Below are positions 1 through 6,399 of a DNA stretch of 12,294 nt, in pieces. Origin of the DNA: UBA8346 sp050260935 (GTDB lineage: Bacteria; Bacillota; UBA4882; UBA8346). Made by a program: the position numbers and the translations under genes. The stretch is from assembly GCA_050260935.1 (NCBI GenBank), contig JBLNCU010000212.1, forward strand, positions 1 through 12,294, read 5' to 3'. The notes under the pieces were generated by a model, which searched no databases, was not told the DNA's origin, and saw only the letters and a program-made list of their open reading frames with translations. Numbering within the stretch: the first letter of the stretch is position 1; every line of letters starts with the position of its first letter.

Positions 1-43
1 CGCGCCTCTACTCTACCACTATGTATCTTATGATATTATTTCT

Positions 44-72
44 GTTGTACTATAATTATGGTTAATTGTCAA
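44..72 (-). promoter_or_regulatory. candidate sigma-A promoter for a leftward gene outside the window
   Basis: On the minus strand a perfect TTGACA (72 to 67) is followed after 17 bases by TACAAC (49 to 44), four of six matches to TATAAT. It lies about 60 bases downstream of the lepA stop, so it would drive a leftward gene beyond the window edge. In many Firmicutes hemW or hrcA follows lepA, but no such coding sequence is visible here. No CIRCE inverted repeat was found. Confidence 0.4.
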
Positions 73-134
73 TATTATTCCCGGAATGCCGCATTCGGAT
101 TGTTCAAAAGTTCTTGCATGCAAGGAGCCCTCTT

Positions 135-1934
135 TTATTCCTCGATCTTCAAGACCGCCAAAAAAGCCTCCTGGGGCAATTCCACCGTTCCCAACTGTTT
201 CATACGTTTCTTGCCCTCTTTCTGCTTCTCCAGAAGTTTCCGTTTCCGGGTGATATCGCCCCCGTAACATTTGGCCAGAACGTCTTTGCGCAAGGCCTTA
301 ATTGTCTCCCGGGCGATCACTTTGTTACCGATCGCCGCCTGAACCGGCACCTCAAACAACTGGCGCGGGATAATCTCCTTTAACTTCTCCGCCAGCTGCC
401 TGCCCCGCTGATAGGCTTTGTCCCGGTGGACAATGGCGGATAAGGCGTCGACAACTTTGTCATTGATCAAAATATCCAGTTTAACCAGATCCGCTTCCCG
501 GTGCCCCAAATATTCATAATCCAACGAGGCATAACCCCGGGAACGGGATTTCAATTTGTCAAAGAAATCCATCAGGATTTCAGCTAGAGGCAACTCATAG
601 GCAAGCATTACCCTGGTGGCGGTTAGATATTCCATATTTTTAAAGATGCCCCGTTTCTCCTGACAGAGCTCCATGATGGCCCCCACAAACTCGCTCGGCA
701 GAATAATGGTCGCTTTTACCAGCGGTTCTTCGAGGTGATCCAGATAATTTGCGGCCGGGAGTTCGGCCGGATTGGAGATCTCTTTAACCGATCCGTCGGT
801 AAGGTATGCCTTATAAACAACACTGGGAGCGGTGGCGATCAGGTTTAAGTCGTATTCCCGTTCCAAACGTTCCTGCACGATCTCCATATGAAGCAAGCCT
901 AAAAAGCCGCACCGGAAACCAAAACCCAAAGCGGTCGAATTTTCCGGTTCAAAGATTAACGAGGCGTCGTTTAAATTCAATTTTTCCAAGGCATCGCGGA
1001 GATCTCCATATGCCGCGTTATCAACCGGATATAAACCACAGTAGACCATCGGCTGCACCGGACGGTATCCGGGCAAAGGAAGCAAAGCCGGATTATCGAC
1101 ATCGGTAATTGTATCGCCAACCTGCACATCCTTGACATTCTTCATCGAGGCGACCACAAATCCCACCTCCCCGGCAAGCAATTCCGTAGCCGGGGTCATC
1201 ATCGGTCTAAAGGTTCCCAACTCGGTTACTTCGAATTCCTTCTGGGTAGCCATCATCCGGATCTTTTGGCCGATGGCCAATCTCCCCTGCATCACCCGGA
1301 CATAGGCAATCACCCCTCGGTAGGAATCGAAGAGAGAATCAAAGATCAAAGCTTGTAAGGGCAGTCTGATATCTCCCGCCGGCGGCTTAATCCGGTGGAC
1401 AATGGCTTCCAGGATGTCTTCGGTGCCTAATCCGGTTTTAGCGCTGGCTAAAATACATTCATCAGGGTTAATCCCGATAATTTCTTTAATCTCCTCTTTC
1501 ACCCGGTCCGGTTCGGCGCTGGGCAGATCGACTTTATTAATTACCGGAATAATGTCCAGGTTATGTTCTAAGGCCAGGTAAAGATTGGCAAGGGTTTGGG
1601 CTTCGACTCCCTGGGTGGCGTCGACCACCAATAAAGCGCCATCGCAGGCCTTGAGGGAGCGGGAGACTTCGTAGGTGAAATCGACATGGCCCGGAGTATC
1701 AATTAAGTTCAAAATATAATTTTCGCCGTTCTTGGCCCGGTATTGCAACCGCACTGCTGTGGATTTAATGGTAATGCCCCGTTCCCGTTCCAGATCCATC
1801 GAATCCAATACCTGTTCAATCATTTCCCTTTCGCTTAAGGCTCCGGTATGTTCCAGCAACCTGTCGGCCAGGGTTGACTTACCGTGATCTATATGGGCAA
1901 TGATGCAAAAATTGCGGATATTGGTTTGTATCAA
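135..1934 (-). CDS. lepA: elongation factor 4 (LepA, ribosomal back-translocase GTPase)
   Basis: Translational GTPase of the EF-G/EF-Tu superfamily that binds the ribosome and remodels stalled or mispositioned tRNA states. The 599 residues match the usual family length of about 600. Visible GTPase motifs are the P-loop AHIDHGKS (13-20), DTPGH (79-83), NKVD (133-136) and SAK (164-166). The EF-G-like central domains follow, and the C-terminal end is the basic LepA-specific tail (KCYGGDITRKRKLLEKQK). The start is TTG at 1934, chosen because GGAGGT lies six bases upstream and the N-terminus then begins directly at the conserved IRNFCIIAHIDHGKS block. It is the last gene of the minus-strand block, 45 bases after the LysE-type gene, and has its own promoter candidate. 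Linkage to gpr and rpsT is classical Firmicutes order. Identity is certain. Confidence 0.98.
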   Translation of the reverse strand: MIQTNIRNFCIIAHIDHGKSTLADRLLEHTGALSEREMIEQVLDSMDLERERGITIKSTAVRLQYRAKNGENYILNLIDTPGHVDFTYEVSRSLKACDGALLVVDATQGVEAQTLANLYLALEHNLDIIPVINKVDLPSAEPDRVKEEIKEIIGINPDECILASAKTGLGTEDILEAIVHRIKPPAGDIRLPLQALIFDSLFDSYRGVIAYVRVMQGRLAIGQKIRMMATQKEFEVTELGTFRPMMTPATELLAGEVGFVVASMKNVKDVQVGDTITDVDNPALLPLPGYRPVQPMVYCGLYPVDNAAYGDLRDALEKLNLNDASLIFEPENSTALGFGFRCGFLGLLHMEIVQERLEREYDLNLIATAPSVVYKAYLTDGSVKEISNPAELPAANYLDHLEEPLVKATIILPSEFVGAIMELCQEKRGIFKNMEYLTATRVMLAYELPLAEILMDFFDKLKSRSRGYASLDYEYLGHREADLVKLDILINDKVVDALSAIVHRDKAYQRGRQLAEKLKEIIPRQLFEVPVQAAIGNKVIARETIKALRKDVLAKCYGGDITRKRKLLEKQKEGKKRMKQLGTVELPQEAFLAVLKIEE

Positions 1935-1965
1935 CTAATTACCTCCAAAACATAAAATCGCAATT

Positions 1966-1974
1966 ATTATACCA
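1966..1974 (-). promoter_or_regulatory. extended -10 promoter candidate for lepA
   Basis: In the 45-base gap before lepA the minus strand carries TGG followed directly by a perfect TATAAT (1971 to 1966), an extended -10 element. No good -35 hexamer sits at 17 bases, where CAGAAA is found. This suggests lepA can be transcribed independently of the upstream genes. The TSS would be near 1959, giving a short leader that contains the lepA ribosome binding site. Confidence 0.5.
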
Positions 1975-1979
1975 TAATT

Positions 1980-2702
1980 TTATATTAGTTTCTGTAAATG
2001 GGCAAAAAGATCAATAACTGCCTGAAAGAACCACTCAGTGATACCCAGGGTTTTAAGGGCATCGAAAATAAAATTAATGGCGATAAAGAATAGGAAAATT
2101 CCGCAGATTCGCAACAGCCAATGATAAGCCCTTTCAGACATATAACGGCGGCCTTTGGCCACAGCAGCGGAGATAAAACTGTACCAAGCGAAATCAGCCA
2201 GAATATGGCCGCCAAAGAAGATTAATACCCCTAACCAGCCAAATGTTAATGCCTGAGTAATTAAACCCAGGCCAACCATAGCCCACCAAAGGGACCAATA
2301 GGGGTTGCTAAGAGAGATAATTATTCCCGCCAACACCGGATTCAAATTAGTGGTTCCGGAGGCCGCCGCCGGCTCCCCGGTGGCCGATACCTCGATTGTG
2401 GCCCGGAGACTTTTTTTAGTCTCTTTCCAGATCAATTCATAACCCATCCAGACCAGGAGCAAGCCTCCCACCAGCCATAAAGTAATCTTGGTGGCCGGAA
2501 GTTGAATAAACCGTCCTAACCCAAAGAGCACCCCTATAACTAACGCGCCTTCCAAGATTGCATGTCCGGCAACCAATTTGGGCCCGACCCAAAAGCCTTT
2601 TTTATAAGCCAACTGAATGTTGTAGGTCAATAAAGGCCCCGGGGGCACCGCTCCCGATAGACCCACTAAAAACGCCTGGATAAAAACTTGCAACAGACCC
2701 AT
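1980..2702 (-). CDS. LysE/RhtB-family translocator (amino-acid or metabolite exporter-like membrane protein)
   Basis: Polytopic inner-membrane protein of the LysE superfamily, whose known members export amino acids and related small molecules. The substrate cannot be told from sequence. The N-terminal segment has the family signature G-x(4)-PGP (GLSGAVPPGPLL), with about six hydrophobic segments in total. A charged, probably cytoplasmic loop lies around residues 90-115. The SNPYWSLWW block after it is typical of LysE-like proteins from Firmicutes and archaea. The ORF can begin at ATG 2711, but the GGAAGG ribosome binding site abuts that codon. The second ATG at 2702, nine bases after GGAAGG, is better and gives 240 residues. 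The gene lies between the 99-residue membrane-anchored protein and lepA. The 96-base gap upstream holds an orphan GGAGGA site and a short motif shared with the region before the 215-residue gene. Confidence 0.85.
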   Translation of the reverse strand: MGLLQVFIQAFLVGLSGAVPPGPLLTYNIQLAYKKGFWVGPKLVAGHAILEGALVIGVLFGLGRFIQLPATKITLWLVGGLLLVWMGYELIWKETKKSLRATIEVSATGEPAAASGTTNLNPVLAGIIISLSNPYWSLWWAMVGLGLITQALTFGWLGVLIFFGGHILADFAWYSFISAAVAKGRRYMSERAYHWLLRICGIFLFFIAINFIFDALKTLGITEWFFQAVIDLFAHLQKLI

Positions 2703-2714
2703 CCTAACCATCCT

Positions 2715-2732
2715 TCCATTTGGGCTTTATAC
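2715..2732 (-). repeat. copy 1 of a short intergenic motif shared with 3782-3801
   Basis: Read on the minus strand, the gap before the LysE-type gene contains GTATAAAGCCCAAATGGA. The gap before the 215-residue gene contains the same string with two extra A residues and one C/T change. Both copies lie within about 50 bases upstream of a start codon. It may be a shared regulatory element, a promoter part or a relic of duplication. The function is unknown. Confidence 0.4.
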
Positions 2733-2798
2733 AATAGGCAAGCCCTATTCAGGCATTTAGTATTCAACACTTGGCGCCAATCTCCTCCTTGAAAGCGA

Positions 2799-3098
2799 TT
2801 ATTTCCACTGAAGCTTCAGTCTTGGGGCGACAGTCACGTAAAGGGTTCCTTGTTTCGTTTGAAAGACCCAGCGACCGTCTTTTAGGTAAACTTTCAATGG
2901 CGGTTGAAAATTGATCTTCTCAACCCAGTTGCCGGTTTGAATGGAAATACCCGAGGTTTTTCCATTCCATCCGCAGTGTATGTCGGGTTTACTTCCGCCC
3001 AGCAAATAGCTTAAATTGCTAAGTACTAAATAATATCCGGCGCCAAGCATAAAAGCGGCCATAATTATGGCTAAAAACATCTTCAAGAATATTTTCAC
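2799..3098 (-). CDS. hypothetical 99-residue membrane-anchored protein
   Basis: Not recognised as a known family. Residues 5-27 form one hydrophobic N-terminal segment, which could be a signal anchor or an uncleaved signal peptide. A polar domain of about 70 residues follows, probably extracytoplasmic and beta-rich, ending in alternating segments such as PPLKVYLKDGRWVFQTKQG. It contains one cysteine (IHCGW). The start is GTG at 3098, preceded by a strong AGGAGG four bases upstream. The stop TAG of the 215-residue gene overlaps the beginning of this ribosome binding site, with only 8 bases between the genes, so the two are almost certainly co-translated. Both are membrane-anchored by an N-terminal segment, suggesting a two-protein unit on the outer face of the membrane. 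Whether the function is sporulation-related is inference from position next to gpr. Confidence 0.75.
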   Translation of the reverse strand: MKIFLKMFLAIIMAAFMLGAGYYLVLSNLSYLLGGSKPDIHCGWNGKTSGISIQTGNWVEKINFQPPLKVYLKDGRWVFQTKQGTLYVTVAPRLKLQWK

Positions 3099-3106
3099 GG
3101 TTCCTC

Positions 3107-3754
3107 CTATTCAAGCATTTTCCCGGCTAAACCGGACAAAGCTGGCCCCAGACCTTCCCGGATTACCCGGCCGACGCCGGTATCGGTAGATGGAGCCCCC
3201 GGCCAATTCAATTCAATCACGGTGGCATTCTTTAAAGAGTATTTCCCCATCTTCAAAACAGGCAGCTTTGGAAAGAGCGCGCTCCAAATCCGGTCGGTCG
3301 ATAAACTTAAGGCCGGTCCCGGCAAGCTAAAGAAGCATTTGGACCAGGGGTTTCCTTCAATAATGCCGACCATTATCCAGGGTTTTTCCCCCGGCGTCAT
3401 AACCCCAACCAGCTTATCCATTTGTTGGAGATCACTTACAGGGACGATGGTTATTTTTTGAAAGATCTTCTCCAGGTCGCCTTGAAGCTGCCTGCAAAAA
3501 GAGGTTGTTTTGCCCGGTGCAAGAGCGTTTGAATAATCAAGCAATACTATCTCCGGGGACTGGCCGGAAAAAACCGCCGCATCTTCCTTGGCAACAGGCG
3601 GCAGCCAAAATTGCCTTATTTGGGCGTTTTGTTTTTTAAGCCAAAAGGTTACCCCGGTTTCTTCCGAGGTCAACGAAGCGCAAAATCCTATTAGAAAAAA
3701 GATCACCCCATAAAACAGGTAGATCTTTAACCAGCTTTTTTTGAGTGTCAACAT
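3107..3754 (-). CDS. hypothetical membrane-anchored protein at the spoIIP position, possibly a degenerate amidase-fold protein
   Basis: 215 residues with one N-terminal membrane segment (about 10-28) and a soluble, probably extracytoplasmic domain. It is not clearly assignable to a family. It sits between gpr and lepA, where many Firmicutes carry spoIIP, but it is shorter than SpoIIP and lacks the His-Thr-His-Thr-type motif I expect there. The domain begins with a strand, PEIVLLDYSNA, placed where zinc amidases have their first metal-binding His. It ends with ATVIELNWPGAPSTD followed by a helix, which resembles the VLVELGF-type block carrying the catalytic Glu of amidases. No histidine at all is present in the protein, so a zinc hydrolase activity is unlikely. 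The start ATG 3754 is preceded by GGGGGGA. A sigma-E-like promoter candidate lies just upstream. The gene is coupled to the 99-residue gene downstream. The fold assignment is a hypothesis. Confidence 0.8.
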   Translation of the reverse strand: MLTLKKSWLKIYLFYGVIFFLIGFCASLTSEETGVTFWLKKQNAQIRQFWLPPVAKEDAAVFSGQSPEIVLLDYSNALAPGKTTSFCRQLQGDLEKIFQKITIVPVSDLQQMDKLVGVMTPGEKPWIMVGIIEGNPWSKCFFSLPGPALSLSTDRIWSALFPKLPVLKMGKYSLKNATVIELNWPGAPSTDTGVGRVIREGLGPALSGLAGKMLE

Positions 3755-3772
3755 CCATATCCCCCCGGCAAA

Positions 3773-3801
3773 GGAGTATGATCCGTTTGGGCTTTTTATA
3801 C
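3773..3801 (-). promoter_or_regulatory. weak sigma-E-like promoter candidate before the 215-residue gene
   Basis: On the minus strand GTATAAA (3801 to 3795) is followed after 14 bases by CATACTCC (3780 to 3773). This partly resembles the sigma-E pattern with an ATA-containing -35 and a CATACAnT -10. GTATA with CATACTC also partly resembles sigma-G, but the spacing of 16 is short. spoIIP of Bacillus is a sigma-E gene, so the position is suggestive, but the match is imperfect. Confidence 0.3.
3782..3801 (-). repeat. copy 2 of the short intergenic motif shared with 2715-2732
   Basis: On the minus strand this reads GTATAAAAAGCCCAAACGGA, matching the motif before the LysE-type gene apart from two inserted A residues and one C/T difference. 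It also contains the -35 part of the sigma-E-like candidate listed here. Confidence 0.4.
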
Positions 3802-3844
3802 CAGGTTACCTTCTAATATATAGTTTATCTTACCTTGCCGGCTC

Positions 3845-4825
3845 TTAGCTTAAATACCGGAAAACCTCCTCCGGGCTCACACCCGGATGAATTGCAATGT
3901 TTATCGCTCCGGAGACCACTTTAGCCAGATCTTCGATCATTACATCTATTTCCTTGGGAGTAACGATCAGGCTGTTCATATAAGGTGAAAGCACCCTATG
4001 GATCAATTCCTGTTTATCAAGGACTTTCGGATTGACCATGGCCGGGGCCAACCGGTTCATCTCCGCCAAAGCGTCATGGATGATAGTAGTCGCCTCGACA
4101 ACCGTGGGCACACCGATGGCAATCACCGGAAGCCCAAGAGTTTGCGGAGTTATCCCTACCCGTTTATTCCCAATCCCGGAGCCGGGATGGATTCCGGTAT
4201 CAGCAATCTGAATGGTCGCGCCCAGGCGTTGGGTGCTCCGGGAGGCTAAGGCGTCGATTACGATCACAAATTTGGGTTTAACTCTCTGAACCACACCCAT
4301 TACGATCTCCCCGGTTTCGATACCGGTAGACCCCAAAACTCCTGGAGAGATGGCGGCTAAAGGCCGGAGCCCGCCTTTTTTCTCCGGCGGAGTGCTTTCC
4401 GCCAGATGCCGGGTTACCAGTATATGTTCGACTACTTTCGGTCCCAGGGCATCCGGGGTGGCGTTCCAGTTCCCCAGCCCAACCACCAGGCAAGGATCAT
4501 TTTCTCCTACCCGGATCCTGGCGATAAAACCTTCAAGTTCTTGAGCGACAAGAAACGCCACTTCCTCCAATTGGTCCCGGTCCCGGCTCCTTAAAGCGGT
4601 TGATTCCAATGTCACATAATAACCGGGCAATTTCCCGATACTTCGCCCCGCCTCTTCCGTCTCCACCTGGACCCGGCTGATTAAGGTACTTCCTTTCTTT
4701 TCGGTTTGAGTGCCCACTCCCGGAATTTCCCGGCTTCTATTTCTTTCCAAAGCCAATTCATGGGATTCCAATGCCAGGTCGGTATGGATCTCGCCGGTTT
4801 TTTCAAGGTAATCTACTGTGTCCAA
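3845..4825 (-). CDS. gpr: GPR endopeptidase (germination protease, degrades small acid-soluble spore proteins)
   Basis: GPR is made in the forespore as a zymogen. It processes itself late in sporulation and at germination cuts the DNA-protecting small acid-soluble proteins. The 326-residue product shows the family blocks: the propeptide boundary region HTDLALE near residues 14-20, VVGLGNWNATPDALGP, SPGVLGSTGIETGEI, IVIDALASRS, the ADTGIHPGSGIGN block, and VIAIGVPTVVEATTI. It is somewhat shorter than the Bacillus enzyme of about 370 residues. The start is TTG at 4825, directly after the TAA of the upstream membrane-protein gene. The GGGGGAG ribosome binding site is encoded in that gene's last codons, so the pair is translationally coupled. 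A strong sigma-G consensus match upstream of the pair fits the known sigma-G dependence of gpr. This is the main evidence that the organism forms endospores. Confidence 0.96.
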   Translation of the reverse strand: MDTVDYLEKTGEIHTDLALESHELALERNRSREIPGVGTQTEKKGSTLISRVQVETEEAGRSIGKLPGYYVTLESTALRSRDRDQLEEVAFLVAQELEGFIARIRVGENDPCLVVGLGNWNATPDALGPKVVEHILVTRHLAESTPPEKKGGLRPLAAISPGVLGSTGIETGEIVMGVVQRVKPKFVIVIDALASRSTQRLGATIQIADTGIHPGSGIGNKRVGITPQTLGLPVIAIGVPTVVEATTIIHDALAEMNRLAPAMVNPKVLDKQELIHRVLSPYMNSLIVTPKEIDVMIEDLAKVVSGAINIAIHPGVSPEEVFRYLS

Positions 4826-5227
4826 TTATTCTCCCCCTTCTTTACTTTTCCAGCCCTCGATTTGTCCCGGTAAAACCGTTTCTATCAAAACGGTTCCCAA
4901 ATACAGAAGTAGTATTCCCAAAAAAGGAAGATTAACGCCGGACAAAAACAGACTCCCCAGGAACAATGCCAGCGTCTCGAGGAAGGCAATCAAATACTTT
5001 AAAGTAGGAAGAGGTATCTTTTTTTGAAGCGGTCTCCGGAATAATTGGGCGATTAAAGCCATGCCGGAAGCTTCCAAAAGAATAAAAAAACGGCCGCCTA
5101 GTCTGAGAGGAGGATAAACTAATGAAACCATTATCAACATTAGGGCAAGAAGTATGGTCCGCAATAAAATCAGCAAAAAACCTCCTTTTCCAGCGCGGTA
5201 ACTTAACAGGGCGGGTATTTTAGGCAT
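4826..5227 (-). CDS. hypothetical membrane protein co-transcribed with gpr
   Basis: Up to 133 residues, very hydrophobic, with about four transmembrane segments: FLLILLRTILLALMLIMV, FFILLEASGMALIAQLF, LIAFLETLALFLGSLF and LGILLLYLGTVLIETV. A short charged tail (GWKSKEGGE) ends it. I recognise no family. ATG 5227 gives the longest product but has no visible ribosome binding site. An internal TTG at 5176 (residue 18) lies four bases after a perfect AAGGAGG (5187-5181) and may be the true start, giving 116 residues that begin at the first membrane segment. The stop TAA touches the TTG start of gpr, and a sigma-G consensus promoter lies about 80 bases upstream. The likely setting is the forespore membrane late in sporulation. 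This is inferred from operon and promoter, not from homology. Confidence 0.8.
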   Translation of the reverse strand: MPKIPALLSYRAGKGGFLLILLRTILLALMLIMVSLVYPPLRLGGRFFILLEASGMALIAQLFRRPLQKKIPLPTLKYLIAFLETLALFLGSLFLSGVNLPFLGILLLYLGTVLIETVLPGQIEGWKSKEGGE

Positions 5228-5282
5228 TTTTATTGGAAGTAAAACTTGCCTTCCAGTGGATAAAGTCCTAAAAATCCCAAAC

Positions 5283-5311
5283 TTGTTGCTCCTGGAAACA
5301 TATGTTATAAT
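5283..5311 (+). promoter_or_regulatory. sigma-A-type promoter of the csgG-like gene
   Basis: TTGTTG (5283-5288), a spacer of 17, then a perfect TATAAT (5306-5311) preceded by TGT, which makes an extended -10. The predicted TSS is about 5318, roughly 34 bases before the TTG start at 5352. It also rules out the ATG at 5256, which lies upstream of the promoter. Confidence 0.65.
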
Positions 5312-5335
5312 GTCTTTAGATTTAGCAATTTATAC
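5306..5335 (-). promoter_or_regulatory. sigma-G promoter for the membrane protein-gpr operon
   Basis: On the minus strand GTATA (5335 to 5331), 18 bases, then CATTATA (5312 to 5306). This fits every position of the sigma-G consensus as I know it (GHATR, 17-18 bases, CATWHTA). The TSS would be near 5299, about 70 bases before ATG 5227. The -10 element overlaps base for base the opposite-strand TATAAT of the csgG-like gene, so the two promoters should be mutually exclusive. Confidence 0.6.
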
Positions 5336-5351
5336 CAAGGGGGTAATCAAA

Positions 5352-6299
5352 TTGAAGCAGAAATTCTGTTTGCTAATGGTTTTACTGTTAATAGCGGGGA
5401 TCGTTAGCTCGCCGGCCTTTTGTATAGATACACTTTATAAAATCGCCGTACTGCCCTTTGATGACGGCTCTATTCAGGATCGTTGGTGGGGGGGCAATTG
5501 GGAGGTCGGCAAGGGTGTCTCCGATGAACTGGTGACCGCGCTCTTAGCCACCAAAAAATTCCGGCTGATCGAACGGGAACAGATTGACAAGGTTTTACAA
5601 GAACAGAACTTCGGCGCCGGCGGCCGGGTTGACTCCAAATCAGCGGCGAAAATCGGCAAAATTCTCGGTGTCCAATACCTGGTGATGGGGAGAGTCACTG
5701 AATTTACTTTTGACTCTAAAGGCGGAGCCCTCGGTTTGGGTGAAAAAGGAATCGGTATAGGGATCAAAACCACCACCGCCCGGGTGGTGATCGACGCCCG
5801 GCTGGTCGATACCTCCTCGGCGGAGATTATCGCCTCCGTGCCCGGCAAAGGTGAGAAGAAAAACACCAATCTGGGCTTAGTGGTTAACTGGAACGCCATA
5901 GCTTTCGGAAGTAGTGAATTCCGTAAGACCAATCTGGGGATCGCTTTACGGGACGCTGTAAACCAGCTTGCCGATGGACTGGCCGCCAATGCTTACCAAG
6001 CCGCATCCACCAGCGGGTCTTCCGCTTTAACCGGGACAGTCTTCTATGCAAAGGAAGGCAAGGTAATCATCAACATCGGATCCAGTGACGGGGTTCGGGT
6101 AGGAAGTGTCTTCGTGGTCGATCATGTCATCGATGTTGTCAAAGATCCGGACACCGGCGAGGTGGTGGATGAAATCACCGAACCAGTGGCCGAGATCACC
6201 GTTACCGAAGTCAAGGAAAAAACCTCTACCTGTAAGGTTACAGCCAAGCTCAGCAGGGAATACACCATTACTGTAAAGGATAAAGTAAAGCAAAAATAG
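5352..6299 (+). CDS. CsgG/HfaB-family secreted protein with a FlgT-like C-terminal domain
   Basis: Secreted protein of 315 residues. Residues 1-24 form a signal peptide, basic then hydrophobic, ending SSPAFC; there is no proper lipobox. Residues about 29-200 match the CsgG-type fold: YKIAVLPFDDGS, WEVGKGVSDELVTALL, KFRLIEREQIDKVLQEQNF and AAKIGKILGVQYLVMGRVTEF are characteristic. Residues 223-315 form a second beta-rich domain (TGTVFYAKEGKVIINIGSSDGV) like the C-terminal domain of flagellar protein FlgT. True CsgG is the outer-membrane curli export pore. Family members elsewhere act in assembly of surface structures or in the periplasm, so the exact role here is unknown. The start is TTG 5352, with AAGGGGG (5338-5344) upstream and the signal peptide beginning immediately. 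The gene diverges from the gpr operon, and rpsT follows with its own promoter. No curli subunit gene is nearby. Confidence 0.85.
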   Translation: MKQKFCLLMVLLLIAGIVSSPAFCIDTLYKIAVLPFDDGSIQDRWWGGNWEVGKGVSDELVTALLATKKFRLIEREQIDKVLQEQNFGAGGRVDSKSAAKIGKILGVQYLVMGRVTEFTFDSKGGALGLGEKGIGIGIKTTTARVVIDARLVDTSSAEIIASVPGKGEKKNTNLGLVVNWNAIAFGSSEFRKTNLGIALRDAVNQLADGLAANAYQAASTSGSSALTGTVFYAKEGKVIINIGSSDGVRVGSVFVVDHVIDVVKDPDTGEVVDEITEPVAEITVTEVKEKTSTCKVTAKLSREYTITVKDKVKQK

Positions 6300-6318
6300 A
6301 AGTTATAAGTTAAAGTTC

Positions 6319-6348
6319 TTTACAAATGACTATCTTCCGTGGTAAAAT
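6319..6348 (+). promoter_or_regulatory. sigma-A promoter of rpsT
   Basis: TTTACA (6319-6324), a spacer of 18, then TAAAAT (6343-6348), lying 20 bases after the stop of the csgG-like gene. The predicted TSS near 6355 leaves a leader of about 45 bases containing AAGGAGGTG before the rpsT start. Confidence 0.6.
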
Positions 6349-6399
6349 ATAGACTGTTAAAAATGGGTGTCTCGCCTGCAGTTTAAGGAGGTGAAAGTA

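Noticed and set aside
1..18. Possible 3' end of a plus-strand tRNA ending in ACCA
   Set aside because: Only 18 bases are visible, the T-loop position does not fit the usual pattern, and no body of the tRNA is in the window. Needs upstream sequence and a tRNAscan run.
806..1108. Plus-strand ORF of 100 codons inside lepA
   Set aside because: Shadow of lepA on the other strand: low-complexity composition, no ribosome binding site, no recognisable domain.
5256..5351. ATG 5256 as start of the csgG-like gene
   Set aside because: It lies upstream of the promoter and the extra 32 residues do not look like a signal peptide. TTG 5352 has the ribosome binding site and the signal peptide.
5474..5989. 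Minus-strand ORF of 171 codons opposite the csgG-like gene
   Set aside because: Antisense shadow of a well-supported gene, with composition typical of out-of-frame reading.
6367..6399. Longer start for rpsT
   Set aside because: The added residues do not match S20, and the ribosome binding site and family N-terminus point to TTG 6400.
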